Of a stretch of DNA of 64,000 nt, positions 40,201 to 45,103 are shown in pieces. The translations under genes and the position numbers were made by a program. Origin of the DNA: Calamus simplicifolius (lineage: Eukaryota > Streptophyta > Magnoliopsida > Arecales > Arecaceae); assembly GCA_900491605.1 (NCBI GenBank), contig UESW01004821.1:248001-312000 (forward strand). Direction: 5' to 3'. Within the stretch, counting starts at the first letter, position 1, and each line of letters opens with the position of its first letter. The notes below the pieces were generated by a model, which was given only the letters and a program-made list of their open reading frames with translations, was not told the DNA's origin and did not search any database.

Positions 40201-40945
40201 GCCAACATCAGAATAGAAAAAAAAAAAAAAAAAACCAAGATAATACCTCTATGAAGGGAAAGATCCGATAAGACTGTACTGAAAGAAAGATCAAGAACGA
40301 TTGGCAAAGAAAGATCGCGTACCAGTTCCTGCCGATGACCTCCTTGGCAAGGTAGCCTGTCATCTTGAAGAACCTGCGCTGGCGTACATGATCGGATTGT
40401 CCGGCTTCGTCGCGTCCGAGACCACGAAGGTCTGCTGGAATGCGGACAGCGCATCCCGCAGTTCCTCCGAAACCCTAGGCATCCCTCCCCTCTCCTTTCC
40501 GCCGGCCGTCTCGGAGTCCTCGGAGCTCCGGTACAAGTTCCCGGAGTCCCTCTGACGGGACCCGACGTCTCGTCCCCGGATCGCCGCACCCCGACGCCCT
40601 GCGGCCTCCCGGTCTCCTCGTCGGTCTTGAGGACCAGACCCCACTCCGCCGCCCGCTGCGCCGCCGCGTCGACGTCGGAGGTGGACGCTTTCCCAGGATG
40701 GAGCTGGTCTCGGAGCGGGATCGGGGGAGGGCGAGCCATGGGGCGGTGAGGTCTTCTTGGGGGGTTTCGGAGGGGGAGTGAGGCTGCCAAGAAGAGAAGG
40801 GGGAGGAGAGCTTGTGCTGGGACTGTGGAGGTTGGTACGGGCGCGCAGAGAAGGTGGAGGGGTTAAAGACCTCGAGAGACCCCCGAGAGTCCCGGGGGAG
40901 TTGAGGGAGCAGCGAGGAGGATTTATATTGGGGGCGATCTTCCAT
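796..40945 (-). CDS. PHOT1: Phototropin 1 (blue-light receptor Ser/Thr kinase), 21 coding exons, 3' end outside the window
   Basis: Plasma-membrane-associated blue-light receptor that binds FMN in two LOV domains and autophosphorylates; in plants it drives phototropism, chloroplast movement and stomatal opening. Joined exons give about 938 codons: N-terminal RGSLEVFNPSTF motif, LOV1 (about 165-280, Cys209), Ser-rich hinge, LOV2 (about 445-560, Cys489), kinase (about 638-938) with GSGDTG, Lys669, YRDLKPEN (Asp765), DFD (Asp783) and EEYIAPE. The hinge, the ATTLERIEKNF segment and AEPMRASNSF resemble phot1 rather than phot2. Ser824 and Ser826 match the activation-loop serines of Arabidopsis phot1 (849/851). 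Numbering assumes three bases missing from exon 1 are restored. The usual ~40-residue C-terminal tail was not found. Introns 13 and 18 are swollen by transposons. All junctions keep frame and nearly all use clear GT-AG sites. Confidence 0.95.
1298..1410 (-). CDS. PHOT1: PHOT1 exon 20: kinase C-lobe
   Basis: Residues 854-891: ILLYEMLYGYTPFRGKTRQK then TFANILYKDLKFPGGIS. Acceptor ATTGACAG, donor TCG|GTGAGT. Confidence 0.95.
2008..2336 (+). mobile_element. hAT-like MITE, copy 1 (PHOT1 intron 19)
   Basis: A 329-bp element with terminal inverted repeats: the left end reads CAATGTTTTGAAAACCGGAC and the right end, on the other strand, CAGAGTTTTGAAAACCGGAT. It is flanked by a perfect 8-bp duplication CTCACAAC (2000-2007 and 2337-2344), the size made by hAT transposases, and CANNG ends fit that superfamily. 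The inside is AT-rich with many CCGG/CCGGT boxes near the ends. No coding capacity. A second copy is at 42697-43030. Confidence 0.85.
2688..2717 (+). repeat. Poly(G) run
   Basis: Twenty-three consecutive G, then C, then six G. Unusually long for nuclear DNA; it could fold as a G-quadruplex on the plus strand (C-rich in the PHOT1 sense transcript). It lies in intron 19. Confidence 0.9.
3098..3136. repeat. (TA)n microsatellite
   Basis: About 39 bp of alternating TA, directly next to the tail of an RTE LINE fragment (3137-3170); a (TG)n run follows at about 3178-3193. It probably grew from the simple-repeat tail of that insertion. Confidence 0.85.
3137..3170 (-). mobile_element. RTE LINE 3' tip
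   Basis: On the minus strand this reads AAGTTGGGAAAAGGCTTAGA followed by TGAGTTGAGTTGAG, the same 3' tip and GAGTT-repeat tail as the LINE ending at 21236. Severely 5'-truncated and in the sense orientation of PHOT1. Confidence 0.75.
3516..3712. repeat. Tandem duplication, ~93-104 bp x 2
   Basis: Two adjacent copies (3516-3608 and 3609-3712) share GATTAAGGGCATACACAAA, TTTTCAGGCACATTAATAG and AAATGAATCATTTA in the same order. The second has about 11 extra bases. It lies just 3' of exon 19 in the direction of transcription. Confidence 0.85.
3804..3855 (-). CDS. PHOT1: PHOT1 exon 19: P+1 loop
   Basis: A 52-bp exon, residues 837-854: EIITGAGHTSAVDWWALG. Its first Glu completes the APE-type motif begun in exon 18. 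Acceptor TTTTTTTTCAG, donor CTTG|GTAGGT. Confidence 0.95.
4740..5225 (+). mobile_element. RTE LINE remnant with (TTG)n-type tail
   Basis: Old 3' fragment of an RTE-clade LINE, antisense to PHOT1 in intron 18. Translation with many stops and shifts still shows KCWAIRKHAHRMS, MEVIPME-like and ALNxVEWRKRIRVPNPTN segments typical of the C-terminus of plant RTE reverse transcriptases. The 3' end reads TTAAGGCTTAATTGTTGTTG and continues as a degenerate TTG repeat. It is a different subfamily from the GAGTT-tailed LINE at 19-21 kb. Confidence 0.8.
6630..6677. repeat. (AG)n microsatellite
   Basis: About 48 bp of pure AG, followed by GGAAAG, in intron 18. On the PHOT1 sense strand it is a CT tract. 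Confidence 0.9.
6907..7115 (+). repeat. Copia 1 5' LTR
   Basis: A 209-bp LTR starting TGTTGATGCC and ending GCCTTTA rather than the usual CA. It matches 11501-11715. Confidence 0.9.
7116..7127 (+). promoter_or_regulatory. Copia 1 primer-binding site
   Basis: TGGTATTAGAGC, one mismatch from TGGTATCAGAGC, the standard plant copia site complementary to the initiator tRNA-Met 3' end. It begins directly after the LTR. Confidence 0.85.
7168..8070 (+). pseudogene. Copia 1 gag
   Basis: Starts MANNGASRGNDSEVSS at 7168; the N-terminal part contains FQITDFKLNGHNFLQWSRSI, typical of copia gag (UBN2-type). A stop near 7435 and a frame change split it, and the rest continues in another frame to about 8022 (AKAIWDAVYLAYFDFEDASL, FLAGLNPSLDDVWG). 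It ends in a damaged zinc knuckle, CEHCQKPYHTKTTYW, in which only the two Cys and one His are in place. Confidence 0.85.
8219..11493 (+). pseudogene. Copia 1 pol (protease, integrase, RT, RNase H)
   Basis: Broken polyprotein. Protease: PWIIDSGASNHMSG (about 8270-8311), catalytic DSG kept. GAG-pre-integrase: LGHPNFSYLKKLF and CEICHLAKHSR. Integrase: VHSDLW and FIDDHTHVCWVYL, then ILRTDNGTEYF. RT: CKWIFMVKYKADGTIKRYK and LVANGYTQTYGVDFQETFAP (about 10090-10240); the YVDD region is broken near 10560. A long open stretch from 10630 to 11398 holds the RT end and RNase H (STSGYCSYVFG, ARSSAEAELRST, YDNKAAISISHNP, HIEVDMHFIKEKI). Several in-frame stops and shifts between 8570 and 10600. Confidence 0.88.
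11501..11715 (+). repeat. Copia 1 3' LTR
   Basis: A 215-bp LTR preceded by polypurine tract GAGAGGGAG. Differences from the 5' LTR include several C/T changes and small indels in its A/T runs. Confidence 0.9.
12437..12559 (-). CDS. PHOT1: PHOT1 exon 18: activation loop insertion
   Basis: Residues 796-836. A basic stretch (HKKKRTKGRMPP) in the AGC-VIII insertion is followed by IFIAEPMRASNSFVGTEEYI. Ser824 and Ser826 align with the activation-loop autophosphorylation sites of Arabidopsis phot1. Acceptor TTTCCTAG, donor CCG|GTATGT opens the 8.6-kb intron 18, which carries a copia element. Confidence 0.95.
13171..13277 (-). CDS. PHOT1: PHOT1 exon 17: catalytic loop and DFD motif
   Basis: Residues 760-795: IIYRDLKPENILLQRDGHVS then LTDFDLSCLTSCKPQ. 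Catalytic Asp765 sits in YRDLKPEN; the metal-binding motif is DFD rather than DFG, as is normal for plant AGC-VIII kinases. Acceptor GATGTAG, donor CAG|GTATCA. Confidence 0.96.
13978..14027 (-). CDS. PHOT1: PHOT1 exon 16: kinase E-helix
   Basis: A 50-bp exon, residues 743-760: FYAAEVVVALEYLHCQG, just before the catalytic loop. Acceptor AATGCAG, donor CAAG|GTAAGG. Confidence 0.94.
14863..14966 (-). CDS. PHOT1: PHOT1 exon 15: kinase hinge
   Basis: Residues 709-743: TKTHICLITDYCPGGELFLL then DRQPLKVLKEDAV. The kinase hinge and D-helix. Acceptor TTGGCAG, donor TTAG|GTAATG. Confidence 0.95.
16183..16507. repeat. Compound AT/ATAC/ATGCAT microsatellite
   Basis: About 320 bp of TA, ATAC, CATATG and ATGCATATAC units with near dyad symmetry, giving long open frames on both strands that encode only Tyr/Ile/Met/His repeats. 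Likely hypervariable. Confidence 0.92.
17580..17850. repeat. GGTAC-rich dispersed repeat (possible)
   Basis: Dense in GGTACC, GTACGATAC, GGTACTATATGGTAC and GTATGGG words, similar in style to about 21720-21940 and 36360-36500. No clear terminal repeats or target duplications seen, so the family is unassigned. Confidence 0.35.
18335..18415 (-). CDS. PHOT1: PHOT1 exon 14: kinase C-helix
   Basis: Residues 682-708: VHRACAEREILDTLDHPFLP then TLYASFQ. AEREIL carries the C-helix glutamate. Acceptor CTTCAG, donor CAG|GTCTGT. Phase 0 on both sides. Confidence 0.95.
19090..21236 (+). mobile_element. RTE-clade LINE, 5'-truncated, GAGTT tail
   Basis: Non-LTR retrotransposon antisense to PHOT1 in intron 13. 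The endonuclease is absent; sequence begins in the linker before RT. Readable pieces: WWWNEEVQAAIK-like linker (about 19300), NQFGFMPGRSTIKAIYLLRR (about 20040), MLFADDIVLIDETKSE (catalytic FADD, 20415), RENRLRWFGHIQRRPLDAPI (about 20970). It ends GACCCCATGTAGTTGG, GGCTTAGATGAGTTGAGTTG, a pentanucleotide tail rather than poly(A), as RTE elements often have. Many stops and shifts. Confidence 0.9.
19968..21118 (+). pseudogene. RTE LINE reverse transcriptase
   Basis: Broken RT. The open pieces 19968-20159, 20415-20627 and 20937-21119 lie in order and carry fingers, palm and C-terminal motifs. The FADD box is intact but the surrounding frame is interrupted, so no enzyme can be made. Confidence 0.85.
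21240..21715 (-). mobile_element. Inverted RTE LINE fragment
   Basis: Minus-strand RTE RT fragment. It starts KVIKYRLRCMI, repeats a near copy KVIEYKLRC, then reads NQFGFISRRSTIEGIFFLRR and an FIDLE-like palm motif, and stops at a damaged FADD box (MLFTDIVV) exactly where the tail of the plus-strand LINE ends. Sense with respect to PHOT1. Confidence 0.8.
21720..22360. repeat. GGTAC-rich repetitive stretch (possible)
   Basis: Words such as TAGTACGATACGATA, GGTATGGTTCGGATTGG and CATACCAGTACC recur in both orientations. Looks like decayed repeat sequence between the inverted RTE fragment and the copia 2 LTR. No coding signal. Confidence 0.35.
22442..24709 (+). repeat. Copia 2 5' LTR (~2.27 kb)
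   Basis: Unusually long for a copia LTR. It starts TATTAGTGTGTGCC (first bases TG mutated to TA; the 3' LTR has TGTTAGTGTG) and ends CCCATCA. It contains a (TA)n run (22547-22590) and a 98-codon open stretch (22635-22931) that is also partly open in the 3' LTR but shows many amino-acid changes, so it is not treated as a gene. Confidence 0.88.
24200..24208 (+). promoter_or_regulatory. Copia 2 LTR TATA box
   Basis: TATAAAAAG followed by GAGAGAGACATCC and pyrimidine-rich CTCTCT tracts, placed about 500 bp before the LTR end as expected for a U3-R boundary. The truncated 3' LTR lacks it. Transcription from it would run antisense to PHOT1. Confidence 0.6.
24711..24722 (+). promoter_or_regulatory. 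Copia 2 primer-binding site
   Basis: TGGTATCAGAGC, exact match to the usual plant copia tRNA-Met site, one base after the LTR end. Confidence 0.92.
24723..26243 (+). other. Copia 2 untranslated leader
   Basis: A 1.5-kb AT-rich leader between the PBS and the gag start. It contains a repeated phrase near 25790-25880 and 25995-26050 (TTGTGCCAAAGCCAAGGTC / TTGTACCAAAGCCAAGGTC). No coding signal. Confidence 0.6.
26244..29530 (+). pseudogene. Copia 2 gag-pol, gag internally deleted
   Basis: Starts MSVNINLRGNLESNKLTEPN at 26244, then jumps after about 30 codons from the gag N-terminus to a broken knuckle (CHFCGKDG) and the pre-protease linker KDKKHRDASTS. The protease reads WVLYTSYGSHIC where relatives have WVLDTGCGSHIC: the catalytic Asp is gone. 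Then GAG-pre-integrase (LWHCRHVNEKRL), integrase (FIDDHSRYG, QSDRGGKYLS), RT (VYKKKTDMDGNVITYKARLV; LYVDDILLIGNN at about 28548) and RNase H (ADSTTEAEYIAASDVVKEAV, CDNNGAIVQAKEPRSHQRSK). Stops lie near 27165, 27328, 27957 and 28407. Confidence 0.88.
29554..30189 (+). repeat. Copia 2 3' LTR, truncated
   Basis: Matches the first ~636 bp of the 5' LTR, including a shorter (TA)n (29660-29686), then loses all similarity after GTTTGATCAAGACA. The rest of the LTR and the right target duplication are deleted. Confidence 0.88.
30791..30875 (-). CDS. PHOT1: PHOT1 exon 13: kinase catalytic lysine
   Basis: Residues 653-681: VHLVELLETGEYFAMKAMDK then NVMLNRNK. Lys669 in FAMKAM is the ATP-binding lysine. 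Donor AAG|GTATGA opens the 12.4-kb intron 13, which contains a LINE and a copia element. Confidence 0.95.
31196..31223. repeat. (AG)n microsatellite
   Basis: About 28 bp of AG preceded by GCGCGCACGCGC, 27 bp beyond the exon 12 donor. It gives a CT-rich tract near the 5' splice site in the PHOT1 transcript. Confidence 0.85.
31250..31326 (-). CDS. PHOT1: PHOT1 exon 12: kinase Gly-rich loop
   Basis: Residues 628-653: VLKSGEKIGLKHFRPVKPLG then SGDTG, the ATP-binding glycine-rich loop. Acceptor CTGCAG, donor CAG|GTAATG. An (AG)n run lies 27 bp downstream of the donor in the gene's direction. Confidence 0.95.
31777..31848. repeat. 36-bp tandem duplication
   Basis: Two essentially identical 36-bp units containing TTGTCTACAGGATTCCTAAA in PHOT1 intron 11. 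Near-identity suggests a recent event. Confidence 0.88.
32300..32389 (-). CDS. PHOT1: PHOT1 exon 11: linker
   Basis: Residues 598-627: KPEDLWANHSKLVLPKPHRR, then SSWKAIQK. Acceptor GGATAG has a weak pyrimidine tract, but the frame and homology fix it. Donor AAA|GTATGA. Phase 0 at both ends and only 80 bp from exon 10. Confidence 0.93.
32470..32529 (-). CDS. PHOT1: PHOT1 exon 10: LOV2-kinase linker
   Basis: A 60-bp exon, residues 578-597: VKETAGNVDEAARELPDGNL, very close to the linker of known phot1 proteins. Acceptor ACATCAG, donor TTG|GTAAGC. Both ends are phase 0, so skipping would remove 20 residues without a frameshift. Confidence 0.94.
33064..33168 (-). CDS. PHOT1: PHOT1 exon 9: end of LOV2 and J-alpha region
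   Basis: Residues 543-577: GEVQYFIGVQLDGSEYVEPL, then a helix-forming stretch (EAAAKENTKL) at the place of the J-alpha helix that unfolds on illumination. The only donor that keeps frame with exon 10 is CTG|GTCCGT, which has a poor consensus (C at +3 and +4); that site needs cDNA support. Confidence 0.88.
33284..33333 (-). CDS. PHOT1: PHOT1 exon 8: LOV2 strand
   Basis: A 50-bp exon, residues 526-542: KKFWNLFHLQPMRDQK, a flavin-binding strand of LOV2. Acceptor ATCAG, donor AAG|GTACAG. Confidence 0.93.
33334..35905. other. PHOT1 intron 7: no recognised element
   Basis: AT-rich 2.6-kb intron. Contains a 30-bp tandem duplication (33475-33534, unit TTTTGCATAGTGTTACAG) and nothing else I can name on either strand. 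Confidence 0.6.
33475..33534. repeat. 30-bp tandem duplication
   Basis: Two units that both contain TTTTGCATAGTGTTACAG, differing at three or four bases, in intron 7. Confidence 0.85.
35906..36012 (-). CDS. PHOT1: PHOT1 exon 7: LOV2 core
   Basis: Residues 490-526. Reads FLQGPETDPATVRKIREAID, then QTEVTVQLINYTKSG. Acceptor CTTTCAG, donor G|GTATGG. The 982-bp intron before it carries an RTE LINE tail; the 2.6-kb intron after it has no recognised element. Confidence 0.95.
36183..36285 (+). mobile_element. RTE LINE 3' tip
   Basis: About 100 bp matching the last ~100 bp of the LINE ending at 21236: GACTTGGTCTGAATAGAGCA, GCCGACCCCATGTAGTTGGG, GGCTTAGATGAGTTGAG and a GAGTT tail. Antisense to PHOT1, intron 6. 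Extreme 5' truncation. Confidence 0.88.
36479..36646. repeat. 84-bp tandem duplication
   Basis: Two units sharing CCATGAATATAA, CTGTTTTT and TATATTTTCCAAAGTCATT, in intron 6, next to a GTACC-rich stretch (36360-36480). Confidence 0.8.
36995..37065 (-). CDS. PHOT1: PHOT1 exon 6: LOV2 with the photoactive cysteine
   Basis: Residues 467-490. Reads IFASDTFLELTEYSREEILG then RNCR. Cys489 is the residue expected to form the light-induced adduct with FMN. Acceptor CTTCAG, donor CAG|GTGTGT; the following Arg codon is split AG|A. Confidence 0.95.
37192..37408 (-). CDS. PHOT1: PHOT1 exon 5: acidic hinge and entry into LOV2
   Basis: Residues about 394-466. A Glu/Asp-rich segment (MEEDPLLENDDEKPESFDDE) is followed by RRGIDLATTLERIEKNF, the helix that leads into LOV2, and ITDPRLPDNPI. 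Acceptor ATTGCAG, donor ATT|GTGAGA. Confidence 0.95.
37966..38245 (-). CDS. PHOT1: PHOT1 exon 4: inter-LOV hinge
   Basis: Residues about 301-394. Starts ARQKERARSSLSELVVAVKN and ends RKSGLRSFMG. Ser/Arg-rich and low in hydrophobics. In phototropins this hinge carries light-dependent phosphorylation sites that can bind 14-3-3 proteins (family knowledge); SRKSGLRS is a candidate site. Acceptor CTTGCAG, donor GG|GTAGGG. Confidence 0.93.
38388..38479 (-). CDS. PHOT1: PHOT1 exon 3: end of LOV1
   Basis: Residues about 270-301. Reads MQVEVSKYTEGSKETVVRPN and on to LPESLIKYD, the standard end of LOV1 and start of the hinge. Acceptor CATGCAG; donor G|GTATTG. Flanked by a 93-bp and a 142-bp intron. 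Confidence 0.93.
38573..38755 (-). CDS. PHOT1: PHOT1 exon 2: most of LOV1
   Basis: Residues about 209-270. Acceptor TTTTGCAG; the exon completes the split cysteine codon (TG|T) and reads CRFLQGAGTDPAEIAKIREA, then the NYKKDGTPFWNLL core strands, ending KFIG. Donor GG|GTAAAT. It supplies most of the first FMN-binding pocket. Confidence 0.95.
38756..40322. other. PHOT1 intron 1: no recognised element
   Basis: 1.6-kb AT-rich intron, interrupting the codon of the LOV1 cysteine. No transposon, RNA gene or open frame that I recognise. Confidence 0.65.
40323..40945 (-). CDS. PHOT1: PHOT1 exon 1: N-terminus and start of LOV1, with three 1-base frameshifts
   Basis: Begins at a true ATG (40945-40943) and ends before donor GTACGC, two bases into the codon of the LOV1 flavin-binding cysteine. 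The protein is read in three successive frames plus a return to the first: residues up to ILGK, then ASTSDVDAAAQRAAEWGLVL, then RDSGNLYRSSEDSE through YASAG, then FFKMTGYLAKEVIGRN. Each change needs one base restored: near 40692-40694 (run of C on the plus strand), somewhere in 40555-40590, and at about 40371. Each switch is a one-base loss in the same direction. The exon is very GC-rich. Sequencing or assembly error is the simplest reading; a recent null allele is the alternative. Confidence 0.88.
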
Positions 40946-40963
40946 TCCCGCGCTGTCGTAATT

Positions 40964-40980
40964 AAGTAGAATATAAATAA
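40964..40980 (-). promoter_or_regulatory. T-rich tract: possible TATA box or 3' splice site before PHOT1 ATG
   Basis: On the minus strand TTATTTATATTCTACTT lies only 20-35 bases before the ATG and is followed by TAATTACGACAG then CGCGGGA-ATG. As a TATA box it would leave almost no 5' UTR; as a pyrimidine tract with acceptor ACGACAG (8 bases before ATG) it would be the end of a 5'-UTR intron. I favour the second reading. Confidence 0.4.
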
Positions 40981-40999
40981 TAAAATATTAGTTCAAGTG

Positions 41000-42688
41000 A
41001 CGTCATCAACGGAGATAATTAATGGTAGAATAATAATTAATATAATCTTAATTTGTAGATTGAGGTTCAAATTAAGGTTAGCAGATGCGCTAATGCTGAT
41101 GCCGTATTTCTTCAGCAAATATTTTATCTTCCGAATTTATTCCTTCTGGGAAAAAAAAAAAAAACACATGGATGGGGCATCTCGTAAGCATGAAAATAAA
41201 ATCAACTACTCTTTCCTAAAATCATAGATGAGGCCTAATTTAACAATGCTAAACTAATGATAAATTATCTCAAAATATTGAGATTAATGTCAAAAAAATT
41301 GTTATTAGACTATATGATCTTGTTTTTCTATCTCAATGTATTGGCTTCTCTTGGTAAAAAGCAAATGCGAATATAAAAAGATAATTATTCGGTCCATATT
41401 TAAATATCTGAATCTACTTATAAATATATTTAATTTTATATAGCACTTATTAATATTTAAATATAATAAATAATTATATTCATATAAAATTTATTTAATT
41501 TATTTTTTATTTAGTAATATCTTTAATTTAATCATCAAAAATTTAGCTGACTGGCTGGCTTATATTTGTATTTATATTTATTCTTTCAATATCTTATTTG
41601 TATTCATATTTATTCATAATAACTATTGGTATAATTTTTTTGAACCCACTAATATGCATTCATGTTTATTAAACAAAAATATCCAATCCATTTTCAGCCT
41701 TGCATAGCAATGAAGGACATGCTTTTTTTATAAATGCTAATATTAATTTTTTTTGAACTATTTATTTGATTTTACTAAATAAATTTTGGTTTTATACAGA
41801 TTTAGCATTTTTAATATTATAACACAGACATTTTATATATATGGTGTGATCTCCTATTAATCCAAGAAGCACTGTTTCAAGAATAGTGTGATATTAATGT
41901 AGATGAAAACAAGAGCATGATCATGCATGCACTCAAGCACTGCTTAAAGAATAGGACGTATCATGTACTAATGCTCATGAAATGCTTCATGCACATCAAT
42001 TTAGAGATGTGCATGCACATTCATTGATTGCCTATCCTTGGATGGATTTATAACAAAGATAAGTTAACCTTTCTTTTTTTACAGTAATAGGAGGGAGAAA
42101 ATTTTCTTCAAATTTTATTAGAAAAAATTATGTATAAAAGGAGAGGGATGTATAAGGGATATTAACAGGAGTTAAAGATAGTTCTTAAAGATGCATAAGC
42201 TAATGGCCATCCTAACTTTTGTGAGACATTCCTAAGAGTTTAAGAAAAAAAGAATTTTTTGAAGATGGCAAGATAGGAAGTATATTTTAAAAATAAAAAT
42301 TTAAGTTTTTCTTATTCTAAAGTTGCCAGCAATAAGAGAGGAATAATTGATTCCGAGCTGATCTTTCTTAACTTTTTAAAAACATTATATGTGATGAAGA
42401 GATTTCGATTTTTCTAAGATATTCAAACTATTTCATATATATCAACTTTCCTGTTCCATGAGATCAATAAATTATCTCCATTTGTCATCACTAGTCCCTA
42501 TCATTGCAGGTGCAAGAGAGTTGTCATATGTGTCCATGGTATTAGTTAGAAAGTTCAACCATCTTTAGTGGTGATGAGTTTTCCACGTATATCATCTCTT
42601 TCAATCAAATTCACACTATTTAATATATGTTTTTTTTCTAAAAAAATAACTCTGTAACATAGGATGCACACCATCACTACCTGCATTA
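41000..42688. other. AT-rich stretch upstream of PHOT1, nothing recognised
   Basis: Low-GC, no long open frames. Either intergenic or part of a 5'-UTR intron of PHOT1. Confidence 0.5.
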
Positions 42689-42696
42689 GTTTATAG

Positions 42697-43030
42697 CAAT
42701 GTTTTGAAAACCGAATCAAATAACGAATTGGCTTAACATTTAGGTTGCAGATCAATCGATTCGATCAGATGAACCAATTTAATTAAACCAAATAATATTA
42801 TAATTAAATTTTAATATAATAATATAAATATAAATATAATTTAAATAAAAAATTTAAAAAATCTAAAAATCAAATTTGATCGGTTGAAATTCGATCAGTT
42901 TAATAAATTTTTTTTATTTTTATCAGATTATATAAAAGTTAATTTTGATAATAAAATCAGATCAAACTGATGATCGATTTTTGATTGAATCGGTTGGATT
43001 AATCGGTCTGATTCAATTTTTAAAACACTG
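42697..43030 (+). mobile_element. hAT-like MITE, copy 2
   Basis: 334 bp, colinear with the copy at 2008-2336 (same start CAATGTTTTGAAAACCG, same AATAATATTATAATTAA middle, same GATGATCGATT block). Ends CACTG. Flanks GTTTATAG and GTTTACTG are a worn 8-bp duplication (6 of 8). Most CCGG boxes of copy 1 are changed here to TG or CA. Confidence 0.82.
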
Positions 43031-43550
43031 GTTTACTGTCTCAGTGTGATAATGGTTGGTCAAGCAAATGTCCTCATCAACACATGGCAACAGATGACAT
43101 GGAGAGCCCTGAGCCTCAACCTAGAAACATTTTGGTTGAAACATGTGAGGAACAGTTGACCCACATGATGTGATACCTTGAACCAAGTGAGGGTTTAATC
43201 CCAATAAATTAAGCTAGTCTTTCCTCCTCAGCTCCTCCAAGCCTCTAGAGCATGGGTTGATAAAGATATACTTTCTTTCCCTTTCTCTCCTTTCTTTATT
43301 TGAATGCACACTTTTCTCAATGTATGGATGAATGGATATCCATCGGAGACATGAAGACAAGTGGAGCGAAGCTGTCGAAAGCTTGGAGATGGGATGGACT
43401 CCACTGGGTTAATTATTAGCACATCACTGTAGCTGGGCCATATTGCTATCTAAGTGGATGAGGATGAAACTCTAATTATATTGTAAAAAATTTATTGAAG
43501 AAAATTGCACACTATGACGATACGGCCGTTTAAGGTTTTTTGAAATAGCA

Positions 43551-43712
43551 GGTGATTGGATTGCCATCAGGATGGTCTATCATTTAGGATTCTGAAGTTG
43601 GATGCTCGGCGACTTTTGTCCTCTCATCCTATCACATATTTTGTATTCAGATATCTTAGGTTTAACTCATCCTAAATTAATATGATCATCCGTTTGTACT
43701 TAAAAAAAAAAA
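43551..43712 (+). mobile_element. LINE 3' end with poly(A)
   Basis: 5'-truncated to the last part of an RNase H-bearing LINE: reads DWIAIRMVYHLGF, stop, then LGDFCPLILSHILYSDILGL and THPK, parallel to the ends at 50.3 kb and 63.6 kb, and closes with an 11-base poly(A) at 43702-43712. Confidence 0.75.
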
Positions 43713-43714
43713 GC

Positions 43715-45100
43715 TAAAAAATTAACGGTGGTGATGTGAATGGAAGAGAAACACGAAAGCGAATGACGCTGAGATGCAAGTTGGACAAGACCGCTAGAAA
43801 CGCGGTGTGGTCTCTCTAAACCATGATGGGTTCCAAAAAAAAAGAAATAAAATAAAGTAAAATTCTCTCTAAACCATGGCATATTTTTGCTTCCCTTCCA
43901 ACAAAAAAAAATATGAAAAATGAATTAATAAATGCAAAACTAATCATAAAACAATATATACCGATTTAATTAAAATTGAGTTAATAAAAATCTATTTAAA
44001 ATTAAGGAATGATCATATGATCACTTTGAAAATGTGGTATATTCTTTCTAAACTATGCTAGATTTTTCAAAATAAAACAAAATAAAATAAAATAAATTTC
44101 TTTCTAAACCAGGGGATAATTGTGCTTCCCCTTCAAAAAAAAAAGAAATTACAATTCATCCCTAAGTGTGATTTAATTTATATCTCACCATTACCGTTTG
44201 AATATACAATAAAATACTCATAAAATGGCATATATTGATTTAATTAAAACTTATTTAATCAAAATTTATTTAACATCACTAAGGATTGCTCATATGATAA
44301 TTTTTTGATTAATTATAATGCATATTTAAATAACATTAATGGTGAAGTACAAATTAAATCGTAATTAGAGGATCAATGATTTTTTTTTTTTAAGTTCAAA
44401 AGAAAGCTTAAATACATCCATGATACAAGAACTGTGTGGAATTAATTCTCTTTTTTATTATTATTAATATCTTTAGCAATAAGGCTGGTAACGTTCATAT
44501 TTTTTAAATTTGAAGAAGGTGTTATATTAACCAATAACAGGATATTTTCATCCTTTGTGACAAGAAAGTCCTTGAATTGAAATGAATTCGTGGTCTTCGA
44601 TCTGGCCAAACCCCCCACGACCGTAGTAGACAGGACAAAGGAGGTCCCAAATAGGAAAGTGACATGGTTTTCGGAAGATTAAATCCATCCTAAACTCTCA
44701 AAGTATTTTGAAAAAAATAAAAAAAAAAAGATAAGCATCTCAACGAGTGGTGGTTGTGAAATCACATAGAAGTCTAAAATCAAAAACGCAAAGGTTTAGG
44801 AGAACCAGAAAAAAACAAAAAAAAAAAAAAGAGAGAGAGATCACATCAGCAATAGGAAAAAACCTCTACCTTCACATCGGCATCAAGCACAAATTAATGC
44901 AAGCAATCCTAAAAACCAAACCACATCTCTGAAAGAATTGGATAGTAACTGTATTTTCCTTCAACTTGTGAGCCAAAGAGCTTAAAATCAAAGAACCTAC
45001 GAGTTAGAAGTTGTGAGCTAAAGAACCAGTGTGACTGCAGTTGAAGTTGCAAAAGCTTGGAGATGAGAGAGAGAGAGAGATCTCCAAGAGTTCAATTTAA
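43715..45100. other. AT-rich stretch, nothing recognised
   Basis: Contains two similar phrases about the words TCTCTAAACCATGG/ TTTCTAAACCAGGGG (around 43810-43880 and 44030-44125), probably a decayed local duplication. No gene seen. Confidence 0.5.
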
Positions 45101-45103
45101 TAC

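Noticed and set aside
40185..40790. 201-codon minus-strand frame
   Set aside because: Only its middle part is real PHOT1 sequence; the rest is out-of-frame translation caused by the exon 1 shifts and intron 1.
796..40945. Assignment as PHOT2
   Set aside because: The N-terminal RGSLEVFNPSTF, the RKSGLRSFMG hinge, and the AEPMRASNSF activation segment match phot1 better than phot2.
796..40945. Calling PHOT1 a pseudogene
   Set aside because: Twenty of 21 exons are free of stops with matching phases and all catalytic residues; damage is confined to three homopolymer-type losses in exon 1.
44590..44700. Minus-strand frame beginning MSLSYLGPPLSCLLRSWGVW
   Set aside because: Short, no family resemblance, and no splice partners seen.
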